Part shown: positions 28,795 through 35,856 of the stretch, piece by piece
Layout of the letters: each line of letters begins with the position of its first letter
Position numbering within the stretch: the stretch's first letter is position 1
DNA from: Natrinema caseinilyticum
GTDB taxonomy: Archaea > Halobacteriota > Halobacteria > Halobacteriales > Natrialbaceae
Assembly (NCBI RefSeq): GCF_024227435.1
Contig: NZ_CP100445.1
Span: forward strand, 3,655,369 to 3,719,368
Length of the DNA: 64,000 nt
Reading direction: 5' to 3'
Program-made: the position numbers and the translations under genes
Notes under the pieces: generated by a model
What the model was told of the DNA's origin: nothing
Databases searched by the model: none
Seen by the model: only the letters and a program-made list of their open reading frames with translations

Positions 28795-31755
28795 CTACTT
28801 GGGAAGCAGCATGATGACGGACGTGGTGTTGTGGTACCCACTCATCTGGCCACGTTCCATGCAGAGTTCACCGTAGGTCTCGAACCCACTGAAGGGAACT
28901 CCCAACTCGTCGTCGATCGCACCGACGGCGTCGTCGAACTCGTCGCCGAGGATGATCGAACGACACGCGCAGTCGTAGACGAATCCACCGGCGACGTCAC
29001 TGGATGCGTTTCGAACCGCGGCCCGTGCCGTGTCACGAGCGGACACGATCTGATCGTCCGGCGGACTGTGCATCACACGCAATACGATCCCTTCGGGGAC
29101 GCCGACGGGGAAGTCGAGCGGCCCTTCTTTCGAAAGCGTCAGGCCGGGCCAGCGTATCTTGTACCCGTCGTCGATCGCCCCGGCCCCTTCTTCGATACCG
29201 AACTCGAACTCCGACAAGAGTCCGAGCAGTTCCTGGCTGTCCTCTTCGACGGCATCGAAGTTGACCGTTCGACCAGTCCCGGCGAGATACGATTCGACCG
29301 CTTCGCGCCAGGCTTCGAACGCGGGCCTTCCATCGAGTTCCATGACTCGGCCACCCTCGGATTTCGTCACCGTCATCGGCTCGGAGATCGGCGAGTGGCC
29401 GTGATCGACGGTGATCGTCACCGGCTCTTTCGAGGCCATGAGCGCGATGACGACGGAGTCGGTCGCGATCGTGTCGCCGCGGAAGACGTGCGTCGCGTTC
29501 ATCAGCAGGTCGTCACCCGCCGACCCGCCAACGAAGCTCACATCGTGACCGAGGTTTCGCTGCGTGACGAGTGCGATTTGATCGCTGACTCCGGCCAACC
29601 CGTCGTGGAGGTTGATCGCCGAGAGATGTGGATACCCCTCGACCGACGACGGGAGATCCGCTACCGCTTGATTGACCGCATCCGCAGCCCCTTCGGAGAC
29701 GTCGGTTCCGAGTCCCGTGAAAAATTTGATCGTGTCGCTGGCGACGAGCGAAACTGCGACGCTCCCGTCTAACACGGCCTGTTCGGTGAATTCTCCCGCG
29801 GACGACGCACCGATCAGCTTCGGCGAGGATCCGATCACGTCGCGGATTCCGGCCAGAACGGCCTCGTATTCGTACTCCGGCGAACAAAAGACCTGACAGA
29901 AGTCGACACGATCCGTTCCCAACGCCTCGTGCGCCCTCGACGCCGCTCGATGGCCCGCATCGAAACTATCGTCGTCGATCGCCATGCCGGTCTGGAACTG
30001 CGTCGGAAGCGCCCCGGCGTCGTCCGTGCTATCGAACGAGAACCGCTCGGATTCCATCGTCGCCGGTGACGGCGACTCGGGCGTTGACTCGGGTTCCGTT
30101 TCCCGCGTCGAGGACTCCCACTCGGACCCGGTCGAACCAGAAGTGCCCCAGGTCGAATCGGACCAGTTGGACGTCCCCGCGGGTTCCGATGGCGTCGGTT
30201 CCACCGACGTCGATTTCGACGAGGCCGGTTCCGATGACCGCGAATCTCCAGCAGTTGCGGTCGTGGCATCGGGACGGACGGCGGGCGACCTGCGCTCTAG
30301 CCCCGGCGGGTCCTGGCGTGCTTTGTACATCTCGAGCGTATCGTGCAACCAGTTCGCGTTTTGAGACAGTTGTTTGGCACCGTTCGAAACGTCCGTAAGC
30401 GCGGCCGTCTGTTCTTCGGCCGACGCGGTGACTTCTTCGGCTAACTCGGAGGTCTGCTCGCTGATCGTCGTCGTTTCGTCGACGAGAGCGACCACCTCCT
30501 GCGTCGACTTGGCTTGCTGATCCGCTGCCGTGTGAATCTCCTGTACGCCGTGATTCGTCTCCGCCGCGTACTCCGCGATTTCGGCGAGCGCGTCGAGCGC
30601 GGTTTCGATCGAGTCGGTATGTTCCGCAATTCGTTCTTCCGTCTCTCGAACGGTATTCGTCGCGACTTCGGTCTGTTCGTGAATGTCGTCGATTCGCTTC
30701 TCGATGTCGTCGGCCGCCTCTTTGCTCTTTTCCGCGAGTTCTTTGACTTCCTTTGCGACAGCTGCGAACCCGCCTTTGTCCTGGGATGTATCGGTGCTGC
30801 GCGTTGCCTCGATGTTGGCGTTCAGCGCGAGCATGTTCGTCTCGTGAGCGACCTCGCTGATGAATTCGACCAGTTCGTCGATGGCTTCCATCTCCGCCCG
30901 GAGCGATTCGATGGCTTCGACCGCTTCCGTCGACCCGTCCTCCATTTGGTTCAACCCGTCGATCGCGGTCTGTGCAGCTCGTTGTCCTTCGCGTCCCGTC
31001 TCCGCTGTCCGCTCGGAGAGCGTCGCGACACCGTCGGAGAGGCTGGCGATCTCTTCGATGCTCGAGGAAAGGGTCCCCATTTCGTTCGTGACCGACTGGA
31101 GTTGTTCGGACTGAACCGTCGCACCGTGGGAGATTTCCTGGATCGTTTCGCCGATCTGATTGCTCGCTTCGCTCACCTCTTCGGTCCCCGATAACACTTC
31201 GTCGCTCGATGAGACGACGAGCGAGATGAAGTCTTTGAGGTGACGCATCGTCCCCTCGAGTTCGTCCATCATCTCGTTGAAATCGTCGGCGATGTCCAGT
31301 GACGACTCCTCGTCTGTTTCGATCCGATGCGCGAGTTGGCCGGCAGCAACGAGTTGCATCGCTTCCCGAAACCGTTCGGTATGGTTCTCGATCTGTTCCT
31401 TCTCTCGCTTCACACGCTGCAGTTTCGCCTCCAGGTCGTCTACCTCCTGGCGCTGCTTGCGTATCTCGTCGATCCGTTCTTTGATGACGAGGTCGACCTC
31501 TCGAATGTCACCGGTCGCTACCGCAGAATCGGGCTCTCCGATCGCCGTCTCGATATTCGCAATCACTTCGTCGTGTGTCCGATCGACGCGAGAGCCCAGC
31601 ACGTACCCCGTCACGGTGACGAGAATCACGCCGCCGACCAGTCCGGGAAAACCGGCCGCGTTGCCGGCTACGGCCATGATGACTGCTGCTCCGAAGACGA
31701 CGGCGCCGAACCGTATCGAGTAGTTCGACCCGTCTTCTCGTAGACTAACGCCCAT
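28795..31755 (-). CDS. Methyl-accepting transducer with C-terminal FIST sensor domain
   Basis: The 986-residue protein has an unusual order. Two N-terminal membrane helices (about 16-56) come with almost no outside loop, then a coiled coil and HAMP-like region (about 90-160), then the methyl-accepting signalling domain (about 165-480) with hairpin AHETNMLALNANIEATR near residue 318. A Ser/Thr/Glu/Pro-rich linker (about 482-600) leads to FIST N and C domains (about 605-986, with LIGASSAGEF and FVGGSAGDD), which bind small ligands such as amino acids in other proteins. The sensor is thus cytoplasmic and follows the signalling tip. It should feed the CheA/CheW system encoded further on. ATG 31755 is chosen by its TATA element over 31767 and 31824. 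Confidence 0.87.
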   Translation of the reverse strand: MGVSLREDGSNYSIRFGAVVFGAAVIMAVAGNAAGFPGLVGGVILVTVTGYVLGSRVDRTHDEVIANIETAIGEPDSAVATGDIREVDLVIKERIDEIRKQRQEVDDLEAKLQRVKREKEQIENHTERFREAMQLVAAGQLAHRIETDEESSLDIADDFNEMMDELEGTMRHLKDFISLVVSSSDEVLSGTEEVSEASNQIGETIQEISHGATVQSEQLQSVTNEMGTLSSSIEEIASLSDGVATLSERTAETGREGQRAAQTAIDGLNQMEDGSTEAVEAIESLRAEMEAIDELVEFISEVAHETNMLALNANIEATRSTDTSQDKGGFAAVAKEVKELAEKSKEAADDIEKRIDDIHEQTEVATNTVRETEERIAEHTDSIETALDALAEIAEYAAETNHGVQEIHTAADQQAKSTQEVVALVDETTTISEQTSELAEEVTASAEEQTAALTDVSNGAKQLSQNANWLHDTLEMYKARQDPPGLERRSPAVRPDATTATAGDSRSSEPASSKSTSVEPTPSEPAGTSNWSDSTWGTSGSTGSEWESSTRETEPESTPESPSPATMESERFSFDSTDDAGALPTQFQTGMAIDDDSFDAGHRAASRAHEALGTDRVDFCQVFCSPEYEYEAVLAGIRDVIGSSPKLIGASSAGEFTEQAVLDGSVAVSLVASDTIKFFTGLGTDVSEGAADAVNQAVADLPSSVEGYPHLSAINLHDGLAGVSDQIALVTQRNLGHDVSFVGGSAGDDLLMNATHVFRGDTIATDSVVIALMASKEPVTITVDHGHSPISEPMTVTKSEGGRVMELDGRPAFEAWREAVESYLAGTGRTVNFDAVEEDSQELLGLLSEFEFGIEEGAGAIDDGYKIRWPGLTLSKEGPLDFPVGVPEGIVLRVMHSPPDDQIVSARDTARAAVRNASSDVAGGFVYDCACRSIILGDEFDDAVGAIDDELGVPFSGFETYGELCMERGQMSGYHNTTSVIMLLPK

Positions 31756-31776
31756 AATATTACGCATACGGAAACA

Positions 31777-31786
31777 GTATAAGAAA
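31777..31786 (-). promoter_or_regulatory. TATA box of the FIST transducer gene
   Basis: Minus-strand TTTCTTATAC is 22-31 bases before the ATG at 31755 and lies too close to serve 31767. Confidence 0.5.
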
Positions 31787-31938
31787 TTGGTGTATTGACC
31801 GAAAACGCTCAAGTACGATTTCATAACTGCGAATATGTTTGTTAGAACGAGTAAAAATCGGAGTTTGCCGCGTCGAGATCGAACGCGACAGACGACACGT
31901 GACCGCCGGTCGAGGTCGACGACTGTTCGGACCCTCGA

Positions 31939-32754
31939 CTACAGTTCGATGCGCTCGACGAGTTGTTCTCGATTCTCGTTCGTGTTGACTGCGACGATTC
32001 GAATCTGGTCTTCGAGGCCGGAGTCTTTCAGTTTCGCTTTCAACAGGTTATCGACCTGATAGACTCCTGCGGCGTTAGTCATCTCGATTTCGACCATGAC
32101 GGGCGTGGTATCGCCCCGCTGGAGCGAAACTCGGCTGATGGCCTGGCTCGAGAGGGTGTTGATGCCTCGCCCACCGTGTTCGTAGGGGATTCTGGAGCGG
32201 CCGTGTTCCATATCGAGTGCGTCGGCGACGCGGATCACGCCCGCTTCGGTCGTGAGGGGCGTTTCGGATCGGTGGTGACAGAGGATCGCGTGGAGGACCT
32301 CACCTTTCATCCGCACCGAATCGGCAACGCTGTAGTACTCGGGAAGAATCCGATCGAGGATATCACCCGCTAACGGGATCGAGTAGTAGGCGTGGCTGTC
32401 ACGGTGGACGATGTGGCCAACGTCGTGGAGGGTCGCCGCGAGCGCGATGATGACCGATTCGTCCGATTCGTCCAACCCCTGCTGGCGCGCGCCGTTGAAA
32501 TCGACGTTGCCGCCCTTGAGCAAGTTATAGAGACACAGCGCTCGATTACGGACGATCTCGATGTGTTTCGTCCCGTGGTCGTTGTACCGCATCCGGTCGA
32601 CGGCGTTGACGTTCTGTGCCTCGAGATAGGCCGAGATCTCCTCGTCGGCGTCGACGAACTCGAGGACGGCGTTGAGCTTCTCGTCCGGAAAGTTGTGATC
32701 GTCGTCGGGGGAGTAGACGCGGCGGGGGTCCTCCTCGGCGGCGGAATCGGTCAT
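31939..32754 (-). CDS. HD-domain phosphohydrolase
   Basis: This 271-residue cytoplasmic protein of the HD superfamily has metal ligands visible as His of NDHGTKHIEIV, the His-Asp pair in ATLHDVGHIVHRDSH (about 108-122), and a later ILCHHRSETP. Such proteins hydrolyse nucleotides or cyclic dinucleotides. The C-terminal third (about 190-271) resembles a small sensing domain, with alternating strands and a charged end. Substrate unknown. A T-rich TATA element precedes ATG 32754. It lies upstream of the transducer on the same strand, but an own promoter separates them. Confidence 0.82.
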   Translation of the reverse strand: MTDSAAEEDPRRVYSPDDDHNFPDEKLNAVLEFVDADEEISAYLEAQNVNAVDRMRYNDHGTKHIEIVRNRALCLYNLLKGGNVDFNGARQQGLDESDESVIIALAATLHDVGHIVHRDSHAYYSIPLAGDILDRILPEYYSVADSVRMKGEVLHAILCHHRSETPLTTEAGVIRVADALDMEHGRSRIPYEHGGRGINTLSSQAISRVSLQRGDTTPVMVEIEMTNAAGVYQVDNLLKAKLKDSGLEDQIRIVAVNTNENREQLVERIEL

Positions 32755-32771
32755 GGGGATACATCGGTTGC

Positions 32772-32783
32772 GGACTAAAAAAA
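32772..32783 (-). promoter_or_regulatory. TATA box of the HD hydrolase gene
   Basis: Minus-strand TTTTTTTAGTCC, 18-29 bases before the ATG at 32754. Confidence 0.45.
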
Positions 32784-32819
32784 CGCTGCGACGGGTGTCC
32801 CTCTACCCACCGTCAGTCG

Positions 32820-33299
32820 TCAGGACAGGTTCTCGACCGCTGCTTCGACGTCGTCGTAGTCGGGTTCGACGCCCGGATCGTCGCTGATCCACGAATAGGC
32901 GATCTGGCCGTCGCCGTCGACGACGAACACCGAACGCTTTGCCACGCCGTAGACGCCGAGATCGGCGAAATCCATCGGGATGCCGTACTCGTCGGTGATC
33001 TCCCTGTTGTAGTCGCTTATCAGTCCGAATTCGAGGCCGTTCTGCTCGCGGAACTCGTTGAGCGTAAACGGCGAGTCGCGGCTGACGCCGTAGACGGTCG
33101 CCTCGAGGTCGTTGAACGCTGCGAGGCGGTCCTGGAACGCGCACATTTCGGTCGTACAGACGCTGGTGAACGCGCCGGGGAAAAACGCGAGGACGATCGG
33201 CGACTCCGTTTCGAGTCGGTCCGAAAGCGAGAACTCCTCGATGTCGCCGTTTGCGAGCGGTGCGGTGAAGTCGGGTGCGGCGTCTCCGGTTGCAGCCAT
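32820..33299 (-). CDS. Peroxiredoxin (AhpC/TSA, BCP-like)
   Basis: The 159-residue thiol peroxidase has the thioredoxin fold. The peroxidatic Cys48 is in FFPGAFTSVCTTEMC and the likely resolving Cys53 is five residues later, the pattern of BCP/PrxQ-type enzymes. It reduces hydrogen peroxide and organic peroxides using a thioredoxin-like donor. ATG 33299 is used; a GTG two codons earlier is possible. Together with KatG it gives this region two peroxide-removal enzymes of different classes. Confidence 0.88.
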   Translation of the reverse strand: MAATGDAAPDFTAPLANGDIEEFSLSDRLETESPIVLAFFPGAFTSVCTTEMCAFQDRLAAFNDLEATVYGVSRDSPFTLNEFREQNGLEFGLISDYNREITDEYGIPMDFADLGVYGVAKRSVFVVDGDGQIAYSWISDDPGVEPDYDDVEAAVENLS

Positions 33300-33499
33300 C
33301 GTCACCCCGTTGGGTGTAAACAGGAAAGATAGTTTCGTTCCCGGAACGGAGTGTGCTGCGTGCGTTCTTCGTCCGTCGCCGGTACGGCCGGAATCGCCGG
33401 TTCAGTTCCGCTCGGTTTCCGACCGGTGTCTCGAGTCCCCGGGTCACCACGACGGGAGTAGGGACGACCGGCGGGTCGGCGAACGGTGCGGCGACCCGC

Positions 33500-33604
33500 C
33501 CCTGTAAGGCTCGACGGATCTCGGTCGTACCACCAGCCCTGTAAGGTTCGACGAATCTCGGTCGTACCACCAGCCCTGTAAGGTTCGACGAATCTCGGTC
33601 GTAC
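33500..33604. repeat. 37-bp tandem direct repeat, 2.8 copies
   Basis: Two full 37-bp units (33500-33536, 33537-33573) and a 31-bp partial unit (33574-33604) lie head to tail without spacers. Units begin CCCTGTAAGG and end GTACCACCAG; the second and third are identical over their shared length, the first differs at two bases. With no spacers this is not a CRISPR array. Part of the unit (GGTTCGACGAATC) loosely resembles a tRNA T-arm, and a tRNA gene lies 500 bases away; I regard the likeness as possibly chance. Confidence 0.88.
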
Positions 33605-33646
33605 ATGGACTATCGCGGCCGCATGCTTGCCTTTGTGGTCCAAAAA

Positions 33647-33657
33647 GGTTATAATTG
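33647..33657 (+). promoter_or_regulatory. TATA box of tatA
   Basis: GGTTATAATTG is 25-35 bases before the ATG at 33682, an unusually good match to an archaeal TATA box. Confidence 0.55.
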
Positions 33658-33681
33658 CCAGCGGATAAGCCACGTATAGAG

Positions 33682-33969
33682 ATGGTAGTCGAAATCGCAC
33701 CGCTGTTCATTCCCGGCGGCATGGGGCCTCCGGAGCTCGCAATCATTCTCATCATCGCGATTCTACTCTTCGGGGCGAACAAGATCCCGAAGCTGGCACG
33801 ATCGACTGGTGAGGCCATGGGCGAGTTCCAGAAGGGACGCGAGAAGGTCGAATCGGAACTCGAGGAGATGCGGGACGGTGGACAGACCGGCAACCAGCAG
33901 GACGAAGACTTCGTCGACACGGAACCGGTCACCGAAGAGGAGTCGACCCGAGAAACCAACGAATGGTGA
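33682..33969 (+). CDS. tatA: Twin-arginine translocase subunit TatA
   Basis: The 95-residue protein has the TatA plan: a short N-terminus, one membrane helix (PPELAIILIIAILLFGANKIPKL, with the hinge Phe-Gly), an amphipathic helix (ARSTGEAMGEFQKGREKVESELEEM), and an acidic tail. TatA oligomers form the path for folded proteins across the membrane; haloarchaea export most secreted proteins this way. No tatC is in the window. The frame is open to 33655, but ATG 33682 fits the TATA box. A decayed copy of the amphipathic-helix region lies directly after the stop. Confidence 0.9.
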   Translation: MVVEIAPLFIPGGMGPPELAIILIIAILLFGANKIPKLARSTGEAMGEFQKGREKVESELEEMRDGGQTGNQQDEDFVDTEPVTEEESTRETNEW

Positions 33970-34064
33970 GGCCATAGGCGGGTTCCGGAGGGGACGTGGG
34001 ACGGTCGACTCTTCACTCGAGGCGATGCGGGACGGTGGACGGACCGTTCAGCGAAACCAACGAA
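33965..34064 (+). pseudogene. Decayed partial duplicate of tatA
   Basis: From 33965 about 27 codons align without gaps to tatA 33808-33890: GGTGAGGCCAT, GAGTTCC/GGGTTCC, CTCGAGG and the unchanged ATGCGGGACGGTGGAC. The copy conceptually reads GEAIGGFRRGRGTVDSSLEA against GEAMGEFQKGREKVESELEE of TatA. After losing the acidic stretch it again matches the tatA end at GAAACCAACGAA (34053-34064 versus 33952-33963). It lacks a start and the membrane helix, and begins inside the tatA stop region, where TGGTGAGG gives a short homology to the copied sequence. It is a tandem duplication remnant. Confidence 0.75.
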
Positions 34065-34079
34065 GATACTCTTATACCG

Positions 34080-34152
34080 GGGCGTGTGGCCTAGCGGAGA
34101 GGGCAGGAGGTTCCTAACCTTCTGATCGTGGGTTCGAATCCCGCCACGCCCG
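34080..34152 (+). tRNA. tRNA-Arg (anticodon CCT)
   Basis: A full 73-base cloverleaf folds: acceptor GGGCGTG with CACGCCC, D-arm GCCT...GGGC, anticodon stem GGAGG/CCTTC around loop TTCCTAA, a five-base variable region, T-arm GTGGG-TTCGAAT-CCCGC, and discriminator G. The anticodon CCT reads AGG (arginine). No intron and no encoded CCA are seen. Its 3' end is repeated about 98 bases downstream. Confidence 0.93.
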
Positions 34153-34224
34153 TACAGCGAGCCACGCAGTGGCGAACGAACCGACACGGCGGGACTCGAA
34201 TCAGGGAGCGAACACAGTGAGCGA

Positions 34225-34250
34225 CCGTGGTTCGAATCCCGCCACGCCCG
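34225..34250 (+). repeat. Second copy of the tRNA-Arg 3' end (att-like)
   Basis: CGTGGTTCGAATCCCGCC followed by ACGCCCG repeats the T-arm, acceptor 3' strand and discriminator of the tRNA-Arg gene with one G missing. It is followed by TTTTTGCG, a likely terminator, whereas the full tRNA is followed by unrelated sequence. Such direct repeats of a tRNA 3' end are left by integrases that use tRNA genes as attachment sites. No integrase remains in the 70 bases between the copies. Confidence 0.7.
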
Positions 34251-34255
34251 TTTTT
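34251..34255 (+). terminator. T-tract after the tRNA 3' copy
   Basis: TTTTT directly follows the repeated tRNA end and is the only T-run here. It may be the original tRNA terminator, displaced by the rearrangement. Confidence 0.35.
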
Positions 34256-34400
34256 GCGAGGAGCGGACGCGAGGAGCATGGGAACGAACTTCGAACCCGG
34301 CGAGTCGCAGCGCCGAGCGACGCGAGGCGACCGTCTCGAGGCGGGGTGTCCGCTCTCGTCCGAGCGCGAGGCTAGACGATCGTCCCTAGTCGGTCGTCCG

Positions 34401-35627
34401 TCACCGCCGATTCGGCTCGCCGAACCGGGTCAGTGGCTCGAGTTCCTCGGTGTCGACGTCCTCGAAGGCGGCGCGGGCGATGACCCGACGGTGGACCTCG
34501 TCGGCCCCGTCGACGATGCGAAATTGCCGAACCGATTCGTAGAAGTCCGAGAGCGGCAAGTCTTTCCCGATACCGTTCGCACCGCACGACTGGACGGCCA
34601 GGTCGACGGCGTCCTGTGTGACGGTCGCGGTAAACACCTTGCACATGGAGACGGGAATACGGGCCTCGTCTCCGGCGGCGATGCGGTCTGCAGCGTCTCG
34701 GATCGCGGTGCGGGCGACGTGAAGTTGCGTTTCTGCGTCGGCGATCCGGTGGCGCAGGGACTGTTTTTCCGAGAGCGGGGATCCGAACCCCTGTCGTTCG
34801 CTGAGGTACGCCTTCGCGATCTCGAGCGAGCGCTGGGCCATCCCCGAGTAGCGCATACAGTGGGTCAGCCGTGCGGGACCAAGGCGCTCCTGTGCGTGGA
34901 CGAACCCCTGGTTCAATTCCCCGAGCAGGTGTTCTTCGGGGACGCGGACGTTTTCGTACCGAATTTCGGCGTGTGACGCACCGCGATTGCCGCCACCCAT
35001 GTGGGGGACGTCCCGCACGACCTCGACGCCGTCGGCGTCAGACGGCACGAGAAACAGTGAGCAGCCTTCGTACGGGTGAGCATCCTCGTCGGTCCGAGCG
35101 AGAACGATCAGGACGTCGGCCTCGACGCCCTGGGTCGTCCACCACTTGTGGCCGTCGATGACCCACTCGTCGCCGTCTTTCCGTGCCGTCGTCCGGATCA
35201 TCTTCGGATCCGACCCGGCGCCCTGCATCGGCTCGGTCATCGAGAAGCCGGATTTGATATCGCCCGCGACGAGCGGCTCGAGGTAGGTTTCCTTTTGGAT
35301 CTCGTCGCCGGCGAGTTCCAGAAGGTGCATGTTCCCTTCGTCCGGGGCGTCGACCCGCATCGCGACCTGCCCGAGCAGGCTTCGGCCCGCTTCTTCGAAC
35401 GCCGGCAGGGAATCCCGGAAACTCAAGCCCATTCCGCCGTACTCTTCGGGTATCTGCGGGGCGTACACGTCGTACTCGCGGGCCGCCTCGCGGAGTTCCG
35501 CGACGGTGCCACTCGAGACGGCCATCCCCCCGGCTCGTTCGCGTTCGACCGGCAGCACGACCTCCTCCATCAACGCGGTGGCACGCTCGGCGACCTCGCG
35601 AGCCCGTTCACTGTCATTATATCGCAT
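34401..35627 (-). CDS. Acyl-CoA dehydrogenase (ACAD10/11-like branch)
   Basis: The 408-residue protein is a divergent member of the FAD acyl-CoA dehydrogenases. It shows FSMTEPMQGAGSDPKMIRTT in the FAD/substrate loop, WVIDGHKWWTTQG, ENVRVPEEHLLGELNQGF and GPARLTHCMRYSGMAQRSLE, and ends QFRIVDGADEVHRRVIAR. These details resemble the ACAD10/11-type and related phosphorylated or 4-hydroxy acyl-CoA enzymes more than the two classical members elsewhere in this window. Chain specificity is unknown. The acyl-CoA ligase gene lies upstream on the same strand, 229 bases away, so joint work in fatty-acid activation and oxidation is likely. Confidence 0.88.
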   Translation of the reverse strand: MRYNDSERAREVAERATALMEEVVLPVERERAGGMAVSSGTVAELREAAREYDVYAPQIPEEYGGMGLSFRDSLPAFEEAGRSLLGQVAMRVDAPDEGNMHLLELAGDEIQKETYLEPLVAGDIKSGFSMTEPMQGAGSDPKMIRTTARKDGDEWVIDGHKWWTTQGVEADVLIVLARTDEDAHPYEGCSLFLVPSDADGVEVVRDVPHMGGGNRGASHAEIRYENVRVPEEHLLGELNQGFVHAQERLGPARLTHCMRYSGMAQRSLEIAKAYLSERQGFGSPLSEKQSLRHRIADAETQLHVARTAIRDAADRIAAGDEARIPVSMCKVFTATVTQDAVDLAVQSCGANGIGKDLPLSDFYESVRQFRIVDGADEVHRRVIARAAFEDVDTEELEPLTRFGEPNRR

Positions 35628-35856
35628 ACTCTGAGTAGCTCGAAGACCTCCCTAAGAGTACAGGGAATCTCCATTCGATAGCAACTAGCCCAACATTTTT
35701 ATCTCACTTCGGTTCGACGCCGAACCTGATCGAGGCACGTCTCGAGGAGCGAGAGTCGGCGAGTAGACGGTGCGACGATCACGCGGTCGGGACCGCGTTC
35801 CCCACAGAACACGATGGAACGACGGTCTCGGATTCGATACCGCTTCGATCCCGCTC

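Larger units (their letters stand above)
33300..33681. other. Repeat-bearing intergenic region before tatA
   Basis: It holds a G+C-rich spacer, a 37-bp tandem repeat and the tatA promoter. Open frames across it on both strands only translate the repeat and are not called. Confidence 0.5.

Noticed and set aside
33500-33604. Possible CRISPR array
   Set aside because: Repeats are directly adjacent with no unique spacers, and no cas genes are in the window.
34153-34279. Short frames overlapping the tRNA and its partial copy
   Set aside because: They translate tRNA sequence; such false proteins are frequent near haloarchaeal tRNA genes.
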